NCBI GenBank assembly: GCA_019828545.1
Contig: JACVRA010000089.1
Location: 1-64,000 of the forward strand
Origin: Paracamarosporium sp. OC-R06-R3
Lineage: Eukaryota; Ascomycota; Dothideomycetes; Pleosporales; Didymosphaeriaceae
Length of the DNA: 64,000 nt
Direction: 5' to 3'
Shown: positions 42,291 to 52,782 of the stretch, piece by piece
Layout: every line of letters starts with the position of its first letter
Position numbering within the stretch: position 1 is the first letter of the stretch
Program-made: the position numbers and the translations under genes
The notes under the pieces: model-generated
What the model saw: the letters and a program-made list of their open reading frames with translations, nothing else
What the model was told of the DNA's origin: nothing
Databases searched by the model: none

Positions 42291-44789
42291 ATTGAAGTAT
42301 GAGGGCTCCACAAAATAGTCTGAAACTGGTCACTGACGAGCGAGCCAGCTGCGGCAATTGGCGAACAAATACGGACAGAGCCCTATGGTTTTGCAGCTCG
42401 GAACGATGCCTGAGGCTCGGAAGCACGAGCGGGATTGGGGGCGAAACGGCTGTGCTGCTGGGCTCCGCGATTGTTGTTGGTCAAACAGGCGCGAGGAGTC
42501 TGTGTGCCTTGGTGGCGCGTGCTGTACAGCCCTGTGTGTGTGTGTCGAGCGGTGTGTTTTCTGGGTTGCTGCCTGGACGGCTATCTACAGCGCGATGCTG
42601 GAGGAGAGAGGACTGGGGAGAGGACAAAGGGCGCCCAAGGGGATTAAACGGCGGCGGGCTACTTTGACATCGGGCAGGGGTAATGCAGAGTGCGTGCGTA
42701 AGGGCTCCAGCCACAGATGCGGTCAGTGTGCAGCTCACTAGGAGTGATTGCGGTCGACATGGCCTAGTGGCCGGCGAGATTCCTTGTTGTCGCGACGATT
42801 CACTACCGCGCGCCACGATATGACGCTAGCTCCTGAGAAGCCTTCCGCGAAGCTCAACGTCACTCCTTGGCCCACCAAATCAAGGCACCGGTCTTTCTTG
42901 TGGGCGGCTTGATCGCCACGGCTAAACGCTTGAAACGACGACACCACGTCGCCCATCGCCCGTCGTGTGGCGCATATTGCCATCGGGCCTCTCTCCCATC
43001 TCTCTCCCGCGCCTGCGCCACACCCACTACGCTCATGGTTACGTACGGCATCGCAAGCGTGCCACATGTCGATTGCATCTCACCAGCTCCACTGCGGCGA
43101 TGCCGTTCACTAGCGACTGCGGTGGAGAGTGGAGAGCTGGGCGCAGGGAAGCTTGGTGTCTTGGACCTGAGCAGCCGCCAACACCAAACCAGCTGCAAGG
43201 CGCGAGGTCGGCGATCTTACGGGCTCGCGCGAGCATAGAGCACACAAGTAAACCGTGTACAACTCCGCGTCTTATTCTCCAAAAGCGTTTGCACACGCCA
43301 GGCACCGCCGAAGCCACACGACGCTCTACAACTCCGTCGCATCTCCGCCAGGATCACCAACCCCAGCATTCCAGCCCTCCCCCGACAAATCAAAATAATC
43401 CGCGCACCCGGCCAATTCTGATTCGCTGCCCACCCGCTATCCTCGCACGTACACGACATGCAACTTAACTCACCCTCAGGTCTTCGCAGTGGTTACCCGC
43501 AACCTGGGTTCTCGCACCCCCAAAACAAGAATATCCCGCGACCCCGTAAGCTTTCTATTCTGCTCGCCCGCCCGCCCACAATCTCACCCGCATCCGGGCA
43601 AAACACTGCATGAACAGGAATATCTCGCAGGGCGCCAGATACTTGGTATTTGCAGCTGTTGATTATTCCCCGCGCATAATCCCCATCTCACACCGCACCG
43701 CACCGCACCATGCCACGCCACGCCACACCACACCACACCACATAATTGTCACGCTGCCCTTGCACTGCAAATTTAGAAACCAGAGTTGTTTCTGTTTTAC
43801 GCGAATTTAGCATACGCCCGTATACAAATCGTGATGGGAGGCGAATTTAGAATGAACCGAAATATCCCTTGTAATACTTCCTTATTATCCTATTCTAAAC
43901 ACCCAACACAACACAACACAAGATCCGCCCCAAATGTGCGACATGCAAGTGTGATACTTTTAGTCCTCTGTCCTCCACACCCCAATTTCAATGACGTGTC
44001 AACCTTATTCGCGTCCGCACGTAACACAATGATCCCACCTCACCGCGCCCGAAGCAATTCACACCACCCGTACGAAGGACCTAAAGTTCAAGTATATACC
44101 GGTAGATGCCTAGCCAAACGCCCATCAAGCAAGCGGTGTGGCTTAGATATGTACTCCGCGCTACGCTGCGCTGCGTTTCGTTTCGTTTCGTTCCGTCCCG
44201 TTTCACCGGCCGGTCAGTCACTCGGCCGCATGCACTTGCCATGCTGCCATGCTGCCTGAGGCATGCAACACCGGTGTCTACAGAATAATGGTGTATGGCA
44301 CGTCGCAGTGCCCAGGTGTGGTGTATAGCGTAGCACGCGGCATGGCACTGGATCACACCGGATTGCACAGCCCAGTCATGCGCCGCGGGTACTTGTTTTT
44401 CGCTCTGGTACTGCGTGGAGTACCTCGTAGCTAGAATCTGATTATGTTTATAATGTTGGGGTTGGTGTTGGTGCTGGGTTGACATGTCTTCGCGACGACT
44501 ATCCAATGCGCGATGTCCATCGCACAACTAAGTCCAGCATATACAAGCTGCTATCAAAAGCGCAACGCACCAGCCTAGCCCAGCCACAAAACAATTCTAC
44601 GTGCACTACGCAGAGGTCGAACTTCAAAAGGGTATCTCATTCATCCTGCTATCCGCTATATTATCCCCCATATTACACCCATCGCATATCTACACTCCGC
44701 CACGCCATGCCACGTCATGTCATTCCATATGCACAAAAAGGTGCCTGCGCAACATATACATCATCCTCTTCGACATTTACTGTAAACGC
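42291..44789. other. Intergenic, 2.5 kb
   Basis: No supported gene. It has low-complexity runs: TGTGTGTG near 42535, CGCAC/CACAC pentamers near 43695-43742 and GTTTC repeats near 44178. Several long frames on both strands at 42299-43468 are biased (Arg/Ser/Cys-rich) and lack family features. Confidence 0.5.
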
Positions 44790-46703
44790 TCAAACAGCAC
44801 CGGTGCGAATCCCCGTGCCCAAACCGATGAACTCGAAGAGAATAGGATTAGCGCACACGGCGACGTACCCGATGCCTGTTCATACCAAAAGTGAGCGAAA
44901 TGAATGTATACATAGACTGAAGATGTGGGACTTACCCGAGTAAATAATCAGCTTCGTGACGACTTCAACGTCGTACCGCACTCTCGGCTTCATCAGCTGC
45001 ATGAAAATCTCCCGCTTCTCGCTCTCTGCCTCGGCCGGCGTCTGCACGGCGAGCTCCGACTCGCTGTCTGGCGGCGTGAACTCGATGTTGTCCGTGTTCC
45101 CTGTTCCCATCATCTGTTCGTAAGACTGCACTCTTGAGGCTGCTGGGGTGGGAAGGAGGTTGACGCCAAGCGGGCTCTTTTCCCGCTGCTTGGAAGAAGA
45201 CCGAAGGTTTCGGAGAGAAGGCCTCTTCTCTACAGGAGACCAGGCGGCATCTTCCTGGACTACCCCATCGAGCGAGTTGATGCTCTCCCTTCGCCGCCGG
45301 TTGCGGTAGGCAAGCGTCTCGTAAGCATCGGCGGCGGATTGTGGGCCTACGGATACGGAGCGTTTGCGTGGATGGGCGAGGTTCTTGAGCATGTGAGGTA
45401 GCTCCGAGGCAGGGGGGATGACGTTGTCGTCGCCTCGCAGAGTGGGGATTTTTGTGTATTTGCTGTGGGGTATCAGTGGGCAGCTCTCCACTGGGTTAAC
45501 TGTCACTTACGAAGCACTCAGGAAGAAAGCACGGGGCAAATTGAGCCTAAGTTGCTCCAGCAAACGGAACAAGGGCGGCAAGACGGTGAACAAAGTTGGC
45601 TTCATGGTTGCCCGCCACAAGAAAATGACAACAACACCGAGCAGAATTCTGAGCGTCGCCCGAGGCAAGCCGACGGTTTCCAGCCGGAATGGATTGGTGG
45701 AGGGAATTGGGTCGTCAAGGGCTAAGCCAGTCAATGCATAGTGCCATGCACCAAGGTTGATGCCAATGACAACTGCAACGAACGAAACAGTGTCATCAAA
45801 GCATGGACAGTCGTCTGCTGGCTCGGGGTGTATCCGAACAAGTATCAAAATGACTAGGATAATGATCAGAGGCGGCAAGTGGCTCCCACTGAAAAGCCAG
45901 CTGTCGAAGCTCTGCTCATATATCAGTTGGGCCACGGCTATGACCCCGCCGAACATGCTCCCAATGATGACATCGAGAAAGCCGTGCATGCCACAGTAGA
46001 GTCTGCCGAATACGATGGAAATGACAAACCAGTAGCATAGCACTTGAAGGGCTACGAATACGTTGGGGTGATAGTCTTCACGTGCGCTGTGGAACTTGTA
46101 GAGGGCATAGAATGCGACCGAAACGGCGTTGCTGGAGTGCGACGATGGGAAGCCGTATTCCAGGGCGGCCGAGCCCGACATCGTGATGCGTGCAAGTGGG
46201 GGTGACAGCGGGCGAGGAAGGCACAGCATATCCTTGACAAAGCCGGTGAAGAAGATGCCTGCAGCCAGCATGTGGACGGTTCTGCCAGAGTCAATGCGTG
46301 TAGCTGGGCTGGACTGGCCGTACGTACGCTCTGCCGATGTTGGTATACCCACACCAGTACAGGATGGGCAGAAAGATCATGTAGAAGGTGTGCGTGCCCA
46401 GGTTGGCGGTGACGGCGAAGTAGGAGTCGAGCGTGGGCGAGCGCAGCTTCTCCTGCATGAGGGCGAGGTAGGGCGTCTCCCAGCGCACGATGGGGAGCAG
46501 GACGTTCCGTACCGCGTGGCGCCATGGCGGCAGCCGTCGAGCGTCTGTAGGCGCACGTTAGCTGCCGTCGCCGTGGTTGAGGGGGGGTCGGGCGCACAGT
46601 GGTCGTGGTGCTTGTTGCCGGCATCGAGTCTGGGCTCCTTTTCTCTGGCAGCCGGCTGGGTCGCTGGGGCGGGCGACGGGCTGCCCTCATGGCGGGAACT
46701 CAT
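44790..46703 (-). CDS. LCB3: Sphingoid base-1-phosphate phosphatase (PAP2 family)
   Basis: Five exons, 46703-46598, 46544-46328, 46281-45511, 45462-44936 and 44875-44790, all in phase, give 568 residues. The PAP2 motifs are KDMLCLPRP, YGFPSSHSSNAV and GRLYCGMHGFLDVIIG, which fits the Lcb3/Ysr3 type. Before them is the family's conserved VRWETPYLALMQEKLR, LDSYFAVTANLGTHTF stretch. Several membrane segments follow, then a soluble Ser/Arg-rich region (RKRSVSVGP) and a final hydrophobic segment in exons 4-5. In yeast Lcb3 dephosphorylates dihydrosphingosine 1-phosphate in the ER and so directs long-chain bases to ceramide. It is divergent from the RHO4-like gene, with 287 bp between starts. Confidence 0.92.
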
Positions 46704-46990
46704 CTGGGCGACAAAATAGCAGCTCGCGGCGCGCAATGGGCATGGGCATGGACGCAGCGGCGGGGTGGAGCTCGCGGCGAATCGCGATGGTGGTGTTCTG
46801 TGCGTCGTCCGACCCCTGCCCGCTCGGAAGCGCCGTCCTTGGTCCGTCGTCATCGAGGCAGGCGGTTGCTGTGTCAACGCCCGTCGGTCAACAATAACCC
46901 CAGCCGCTCGCTCACCAGATAAGAGCAGGCCGCGCATATTGATACCACTGCCCACACCTGCGCATCCTCGCCATACCTGCACATCCCACA
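46704..46990. promoter_or_regulatory. Divergent promoter region, LCB3 / RHO4-like
   Basis: A total of 287 bp separate the two start codons. GC-rich, with no specific element identified. Confidence 0.4.
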
Positions 46991-47930
46991 ATGTCTGCCA
47001 CCACCGCGCCCTCGCAAAACTACGACTACCTGCGCCGCAAGCAGAGCACAAAGGCGCCCGCGTCGTCCGTCACACCCGTCCGCAGACCCGTGAGGACCCC
47101 CAGCGAGCGCAACAGCAATGGCACCGTCAGCTCCTATGCAACCACGGCCACAAGAGACACCAACATCACCGAGCCGCCCACGTACTCGAAAAAGCTCGTC
47201 GTGGTCGGCGACGGCGGCTGCGGCAAGACGTGTCTCCTGATCAGCTACAGCACAGGCAACTTCCCAGAGGTACGTCGTCGATCAACAATGCGGTGAATTC
47301 CCGCAGCTGACCGGCTCAGAAATATGTACCTACCGTTTTCGAGAACTACATCACCCACACGCCCCACCCGCCTACGGGCAAGATGGTAGAGTTGGCGCTT
47401 TGGGATACTGCTGGACAGGAAGAGTATGACAGACTGCGCCCTCTCTCCTATCCCGAGACCGACATCATTTTCGTGTGCTTCGCAATCGACTGCCCAAACT
47501 CGCTAGAGAATGTCATGGACAAGGTGCGTGCTCAGCTGAATCGTGGCTCAACATCTGCTGATTTCACTAGTGGTACCCCGAAGTCCTCCACTTCTGCCCC
47601 ACCACCCCACTCATGTTACTCGGTCTCAAGTCGGACCTTCGAAACAAGAAAAGCTGCATCGAACTGCTCAAGACACAAGGCCTGACCCCTGTCACCCCCG
47701 ACCAAGGCCGTGCTGTCGCCAAGAAGATGGGCGCCTTGTATATGGAGTGCAGCAGTAAAGAACAGGATGGTGTAGAAGAGATCTTCGACCGTGCCGTCAC
47801 CGAGGCCGTCGGCGACGAGTACAAGGAGCCAGTCATCACATCGACCGCCCCGGGTGCACCGCGACCAGACACGCGATTCCCCACAGGCGGTAAGAAGTCC
47901 AAGAAGCGGGAAAAGTGCACTATTCTATGA
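46991..47930 (+). CDS. RHO4: Rho-family GTPase, RHO4-like
   Basis: Three exons, 46991-47269, 47320-47523 and 47571-47930, in phase, give 280 residues. All G motifs are intact: [11 protein letters not shown] (G1), YVPTVFENY (effector loop), [14 protein letters not shown] (G3) and LGLKSDLR (G4). The protein ends [12 protein letters not shown], a polybasic stretch plus CaaX box, with a terminal Leu pointing to geranylgeranylation. The N-terminal extension of about 65 residues before the G domain is the main reason for choosing RHO4. In filamentous fungi Rho4 is needed for septum formation. The gap between the WDTAG and TKx(N)D-like regions is of normal length. Confidence 0.92.
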
Positions 47931-48852
47931 GGCACTCGTTCATCGCTTCTTTAGAGTCCGTCCCAGCATTGAATTTGAGCGAAAGCGTTCCATCACCATT
48001 ACCCTCGCGTCCGTCTTCTGCATCTCCTTCTACATCAGACGTTAATCATCCGAACACCACTCCTGCATCCACAAAGACGGGCTTCTCAAGATTCACGACG
48101 CTGGACGACACGATCGAGATGCTTAATGACCTTATCATGGATGCGCTGGCCTATTTCCGCAGTCTCTTTCGCTTTCGCGCTACGTAGCAGATGCATGCAT
48201 GCATTGGTAGGTTCACGAGGACCTACTTGGGTTGGGAAGGGATGTGGAACCCCGACCAACATACACATACATAGGTGGGCGTTGGTTTGAGAGCGTTCCA
48301 ACACATGGAGGTACACAAGTCTTCCGAGCTTACATTTCCTTTCTTTTTTCTCTGTCTGTATTCGGTATTTTATGGAGTGTGGCTAGCGTGGCTGCACCGG
48401 TGCAATAAATTTGACAATATCTTCATAACTTTGATGGCGCATCTGATCGTGACTCAATTCTTCAGTGTCGTGATGTTTCTTAACGTAGTGTCCGTATCGT
48501 ATTGCAACACCGTCTGCCATCGTCCGTTTCTGCCTGATTCCATGTCGTGAAGACAGGCCATTTCCAACCAAGTCCCACCCAGGCCATGCCTCACACTTCC
48601 TCTCTGTCACGCCGGCTCATATTGATCATTACCCTCGGCAGCACACCTTCATCTTGCTCATTCTCCATTGCACCCTCGTTCCGTCGATCTTCTTCCCCAC
48701 CAGCGATCCCCCGATCATCTGCTCTCTCCCCACCGATCTCCGAATCCTCGCGCTTCCCTAGCGCAACGCATCTTAGCAATTGATCCACAACCTATCCCCC
48801 TATCCAGGAATCACCATGTATGAAGAAATGAGGGCAGAAAGGTCCAATCTCT
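47931..48852. other. Convergent intergenic region, RHO4-like / DAD1
   Basis: Probably 3' untranslated sequence of both genes. The open frames at 47915-48187 and 48275-48550 have no recognised features. Confidence 0.5.
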
Positions 48853-49149
48853 TCACAACTCACTCTCACCCTCCTCAGCGTTCCCCTCCCTCTTCTCCTC
48901 CTTCTCCTCCTGCCCTTGATCACCCATCACGCTCTCGAAATGGCTCCACAGTGATTCTACGGGCGCAAACTCGTTTCCGACTTGGATGACTTCTTCCAGG
49001 CTTCGGTTTAGGGAATTCAGGTTGTGCAGCGCGGTGTTGAGGGACTGGGCGATTTCGAGGATGAGGAGCTCGCGCTGTTGTTCGTAGTATGATTTTGGCG
49101 CGGCATCGGGGGCGTGATTCGCCGTGGAAGCGCGTGCGTTTGTAGACAT
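48853..49149 (-). CDS. DAD1: DASH complex subunit DAD1
   Basis: A single exon of 98 residues. The core is typical of Dad1: YYEQQRELLILEIAQSLNTA, a run of heptad-like Leu/Asn (LHNLNSLNRSLEEVI), then VGNEFAPVESLWSHFE. The N-terminus is short and disordered and the C-terminus is Glu/Lys-rich (EEKEEKREGNAEE). Dad1 is part of the ten-subunit DASH/Dam1 ring that couples kinetochores to spindle microtubules. The size fits the family. It is divergent from SEN34, with 403 bp between starts. Confidence 0.9.
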   Translation of the reverse strand: MSTNARASTANHAPDAAPKSYYEQQRELLILEIAQSLNTALHNLNSLNRSLEEVIQVGNEFAPVESLWSHFESVMGDQGQEEKEEKREGNAEEGESEL

Positions 49150-49552
49150 TGTGGGCGTGGCGTGGACGCGGGTTTAGAACCTGGTGTAGCTGTGTTGACG
49201 CAACGGCGTTCCGAGATGTTTTGGCTTCGGAACGGAAGCCAGCTTAGTCATTCCCGCACGCCAAGCCGCGATATAAAATCGGTCGAAACCTTCCTCTCAC
49301 TCAACCCTCGCACCACCCTGTCGCTATGAAACCGTTCAAGTGAAGGTAAGTTTTTCCCTGCATTCACTCGCGCATTTTTTCTATGATTATGACTATAATT
49401 AATCTGTCAATCCCCTGAATCCTTCGGGACTTGATGACTCAAATTATTGTATTCACACTATGATTCACTGCTTTTGCATGGACTTCTTTTTTTCCGAGCA
49501 TGTTTTTTGTCTCTGAGAAGGTGTGCTAATTGAAGTCACTGCATAGGACACA
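49150..49552. promoter_or_regulatory. Divergent promoter region, DAD1 / SEN34, with likely 5'UTR intron
   Basis: Between the two starts. On the plus strand a donor-like GTAAGT at 49346 and a GCATAG acceptor ending at 49546, with a GCTAAT-like branch, could form a 201-bp intron in the SEN34 leader. A five-codon upstream ORF (ATG near 49326, stop TGA) lies just before the donor. Confidence 0.4.
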
Positions 49553-50509
49553 ATGGCGTTGGACTCGCCGCCCGTCCAAGAACCTTTTCCAATCTCGTAT
49601 GTAGCGGGTCGATACCTGCTCTTCGATCCGCCGACCGTCGCGTATGCGCGTCGCACGCATAATATTACTGGTGTGCTTATCGGCACGATCCCAAATTTGA
49701 GCCAGCAGAATATCTTCCTTGGTATTCCGCTTGAGCTTACGCCTGAAGAGGCACGTGTGCTCGTCGAGCAGGGCCATGCCTATGTTGTCGATGATGCGGC
49801 GGTGCACCGCGAGGGCTTCCTGGAGATGAGCCGAGAGGACAGACTGGCGTATCTGAGGGACATGGATGAGAGGGGTGCGGAGATCAGTCGCGAGGTTGTT
49901 CGTCGTGCGAACGAGAAGAGTGAGCGCGCATTGCGAGAGAAAGGGCTGTGCGTGAGCAAGAAGAATAACGGGTCAGCTTCTAATGAAGCTGGTTCTTTGT
50001 TTGACGATGATGGGCCCCCGGCACCCGTCGTTTCTGCTCCCGAGAAGAAACTCGAGCCCACCTATATCACGCCAACAACGTCGTACCCACCTCTCTCTGG
50101 GCCTCGAGCGTCACCTGCTCTTGGCTTGCCAGATGTGCCGAAGAGCTTCCCGCTGTTCCGGTATCTGCATTCGAAGGGATACTTCATGATGCCTGGTCTA
50201 CGCTTCGGATGCCATTACTCTGTCTACCCTGGTGATCCTCTACGCTTCCACAGCCACTTTCTCGCAACAGGGATGGACTGGGACGAGGAGTTCGACTTGC
50301 TCGACATTGTCGGAGGTGGAAGGTTGGGCACGGGCGTGAAGAAAGCGTATCTCATCGGAGGAGAGGAGAAAGGAGGCGAGAAAACAGAGGATGTCTCGCT
50401 GCCTGCTCCGTCTTGGAACCCGGCATTACGCCCGAACAAGGAGGAGAAGAAGGAGCGTGTGAAGATAGATCCTGTACGCGCTTTTTCAATTGAGTGGGCC
50501 GGCTTGTGA
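49553..50509 (+). CDS. SEN34: tRNA-splicing endonuclease subunit SEN34
   Basis: A single exon of 318 residues. The C-terminal catalytic fold is clear: FPLFRYLHSKGYFMMPGLRF, then GCHYSVYPGDPLRFHSHF and GTGVKKAYLIG, which carry the Tyr, His and Lys of the nuclease active site. The N-terminal half (YLLFDPPTVAYARRTHNITG, IPNLSQQNIFLG) is also typical of Sen34. A variable Lys/Ser-rich loop separates the two. Sen34 cuts the 3' splice site of intron-containing pre-tRNAs in the four-subunit SEN complex. An insert (EEKGGEKTEDVSLPAP) near residue 275 interrupts the last strands and looks like a loop. The protein ends SIEWAGL. Confidence 0.93.
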   Translation: MALDSPPVQEPFPISYVAGRYLLFDPPTVAYARRTHNITGVLIGTIPNLSQQNIFLGIPLELTPEEARVLVEQGHAYVVDDAAVHREGFLEMSREDRLAYLRDMDERGAEISREVVRRANEKSERALREKGLCVSKKNNGSASNEAGSLFDDDGPPAPVVSAPEKKLEPTYITPTTSYPPLSGPRASPALGLPDVPKSFPLFRYLHSKGYFMMPGLRFGCHYSVYPGDPLRFHSHFLATGMDWDEEFDLLDIVGGGRLGTGVKKAYLIGGEEKGGEKTEDVSLPAPSWNPALRPNKEEKKERVKIDPVRAFSIEWAGL

Positions 50510-51208
50510 GCATGGTACCGTTGGTCACTTGGACCTCGTGAACCATTTTGCGCTATGTGTTTGTTCCTCAATCTGTGGTGACATTGCATGACACAACCAT
50601 CAATGATAAGCGTACAAAACTTGTGTGGCCCCATGTCGTCTCTTGGCTCGCTCAATCCAAGCACATATCTGTAGTGATACCCTCAATTCAAAGTAGATAT
50701 GTTGCGACAACCTCTATTCCCACATTGAGCTTTGCTCAGTGAAGACGCTTATAAAATAAATGGGAACGTTTGCGCTGATTGTGATGGGTTCATCATGTGC
50801 AAGGTACTATGTTGGAAAGAATAGGTGATCTGGAATGTATTCATAACTCAAAGATATGGATGCTTTTAAGTCCCGGATGCTTAACTTCGGAATCGACCAT
50901 CTGCAATATGTACGGTACATGATCTTGATCGAGCCTCTGATGAGGTGGCAAGGTTGCTAGGCTTGTTTGTGTGTGTTGCATTGTGATATATGGGAGTGTT
51001 TCTGGACGGAGATTGGAATTATTTGTACACGAGATTAGTGTGTGGACGGACCGTTGGAGATATTCATCACTGTTGTATCTTTTGGAAGCAATACATACAA
51101 CATGATTAAGCAACCTCTCTCTGAATCCATCGGATTTTGTGATCGGAACAATGTCTCTAAGATTCTTGAATTCTTTGTCAAGAATGACCGCTCTTGTGAA
51201 TATAGCAC
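50510..51208. other. Convergent intergenic region
   Basis: 3' ends of SEN34 and the spherulin-4 gene. No gene seen. Confidence 0.5.
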
Positions 51209-52396
51209 CTAAAAGGTCAAATCCAAGAACTCCTCCCACCGATCGCTGTACCCCCCATACTTGCCATTGCCCGTCCCATTCGTAACAAACAACCACCCCA
51301 AATCCCTTCTCGCGCTATTAATTATCTTCCTGATCCCACCTCTGCTGATATCATGCGGAACGGAATGTACCAACTCAGCGTAATCCTCGCGTCTACCCTT
51401 CAACTCACGCAGCTTACCCTTCATGTCTTGTCTTGTCGGTAAATCCTTATAATCACCCTCAAACACCACCATCACATCAGCATCAAACCCCGTCATATTC
51501 ACACCTGGCACTCTCCCCGGATTATGCACAACGACACTCGGCTGCAAAAAGCCCACCGCATACCTCACCGTCGTGCTAACATTCTTCATGTAAGCCCCCG
51601 CACCATGCTCATCTTCCGCCGGCGTACGATCAAAGAAGATACCAGAGATAGGAATGCCCGCCGTTTTCCACCCCGCGTATATCGCAATGTCCTTACGCAC
51701 CATCTCGCTGTCGCGTGAGCCGTACTCGGTGTCGATGTATCCGATTGTCTGGGCGTTGGGTAGCGTGTTGAGCCGCTTTATGGGCTCGATGTACAGGCCG
51801 GAGGGCCAGACTGTGGTGCTGGGTCCGTGGTCGACGGAGAGGACGACGGTGAAGTTTGTGTCGGCGTGCTTGATGATGCTGTCTCGATGTGATTAGCGTG
51901 GATCGAGTTATACATTGAACAAGATTGAACCAATGGGGTCAGCTTCAAAGCTCGGAACTCACCTTCTAAACAGTCTGTCCCATGATCCTGGGTTTGGATA
52001 TACGTAGAATGGAACGAGGATGTTGACGGGCAGCGGGACGACGTATTTCTGTGGTAGGATTGCACCGAGTGGGACGCCGATGAGGATGAGGATGGCAAGA
52101 GTTATAGTGACTGAAAGGGCAAGAACGTGATCATCGATATGGTGGGGTCGCTTCTTTGGCGGTTGGCGCGCGTGGCCCGGCCAGGTTGGGAGTGAAAGGT
52201 TGGAGGTGGAAGCTTGAGTAGATCCCACAAGCTTCGTTGTTGACGACTCAGCGCGGATGGTTTGCAACGGTATATCCATGGAAGATATGCTGAGTGACGA
52301 CTTGCTATGACTGACATCGCCAGGGCGTTTCGCGTAGGCGGGGTTGGGTGGTCGAAGATGTTTGTCGGAGGAATTTTGGGGGCGAGCGGACAGCAT
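51209..52396 (-). CDS. Membrane-anchored spherulin-4 family protein (GH135/Sph3-like)
   Basis: Two exons, 52396-51963 and 51878-51209, in phase, give 367 residues. The N-terminal 95 residues are cytosolic-like (Ser/Thr/Arg-rich), followed by one hydrophobic segment (VLALSVTITLAILILIGVPL), as in a type II membrane protein. The rest is the spherulin-4 domain: VPFYVYPNPGSWDRLF, TIGYIDTEYGSRD, IAIYAGW and GIFFDRTPAED. GDYKDLPTRQDM and GWLFVTNGTGNGKYGGYSD close the barrel. In Aspergillus Sph3 (GH135) a spherulin-4 domain cleaves galactosaminogalactan, and the acidic residues after IDTEYG and FFD are likely catalytic positions. The other galactosaminogalactan cluster genes are not in this window, so the substrate is inferred. 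Confidence 0.85.
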
Positions 52397-52782
52397 GGTA
52401 GTATCTCGTATTGATGCTTGCTTGATAGTACTTGGAAATCCGGATATCTGTATGCTATCCCCTTACATTCCTCGCTTCCGCGGTGATACAGTCACGTGAC
52501 TTTCACTTTCACTTTCACCTCTGCTTGTTCGAAGGCTTGTGGCGCAGTCTAGGCGGGGGAGGATAATCTTCAGCTCCGATTCTTGTCTGACTCCCATAGG
52601 CCTTCTAGTTTTCACTACCGCCCTCCCGCCACCACCCTCGCTTGCCTACCTCCGAGCCAGCATCAACCTAACGCTGGCTGTGGCGGAAGAAGACCTCATA
52701 ACGGCAAGAACCCCTCCATCCTTTTTTCTCATCTTCCCTCATATACTAATCTTGATTGTCCCAACACACACCAACTTCCACA
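52397..52782. other. Divergent intergenic region
   Basis: 386 bp holding the 5' regions of the spherulin-4 gene and the next plus-strand gene. A run of CTTTCACTTTCACTTTCAC occurs near 52500. No gene. Confidence 0.5.
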
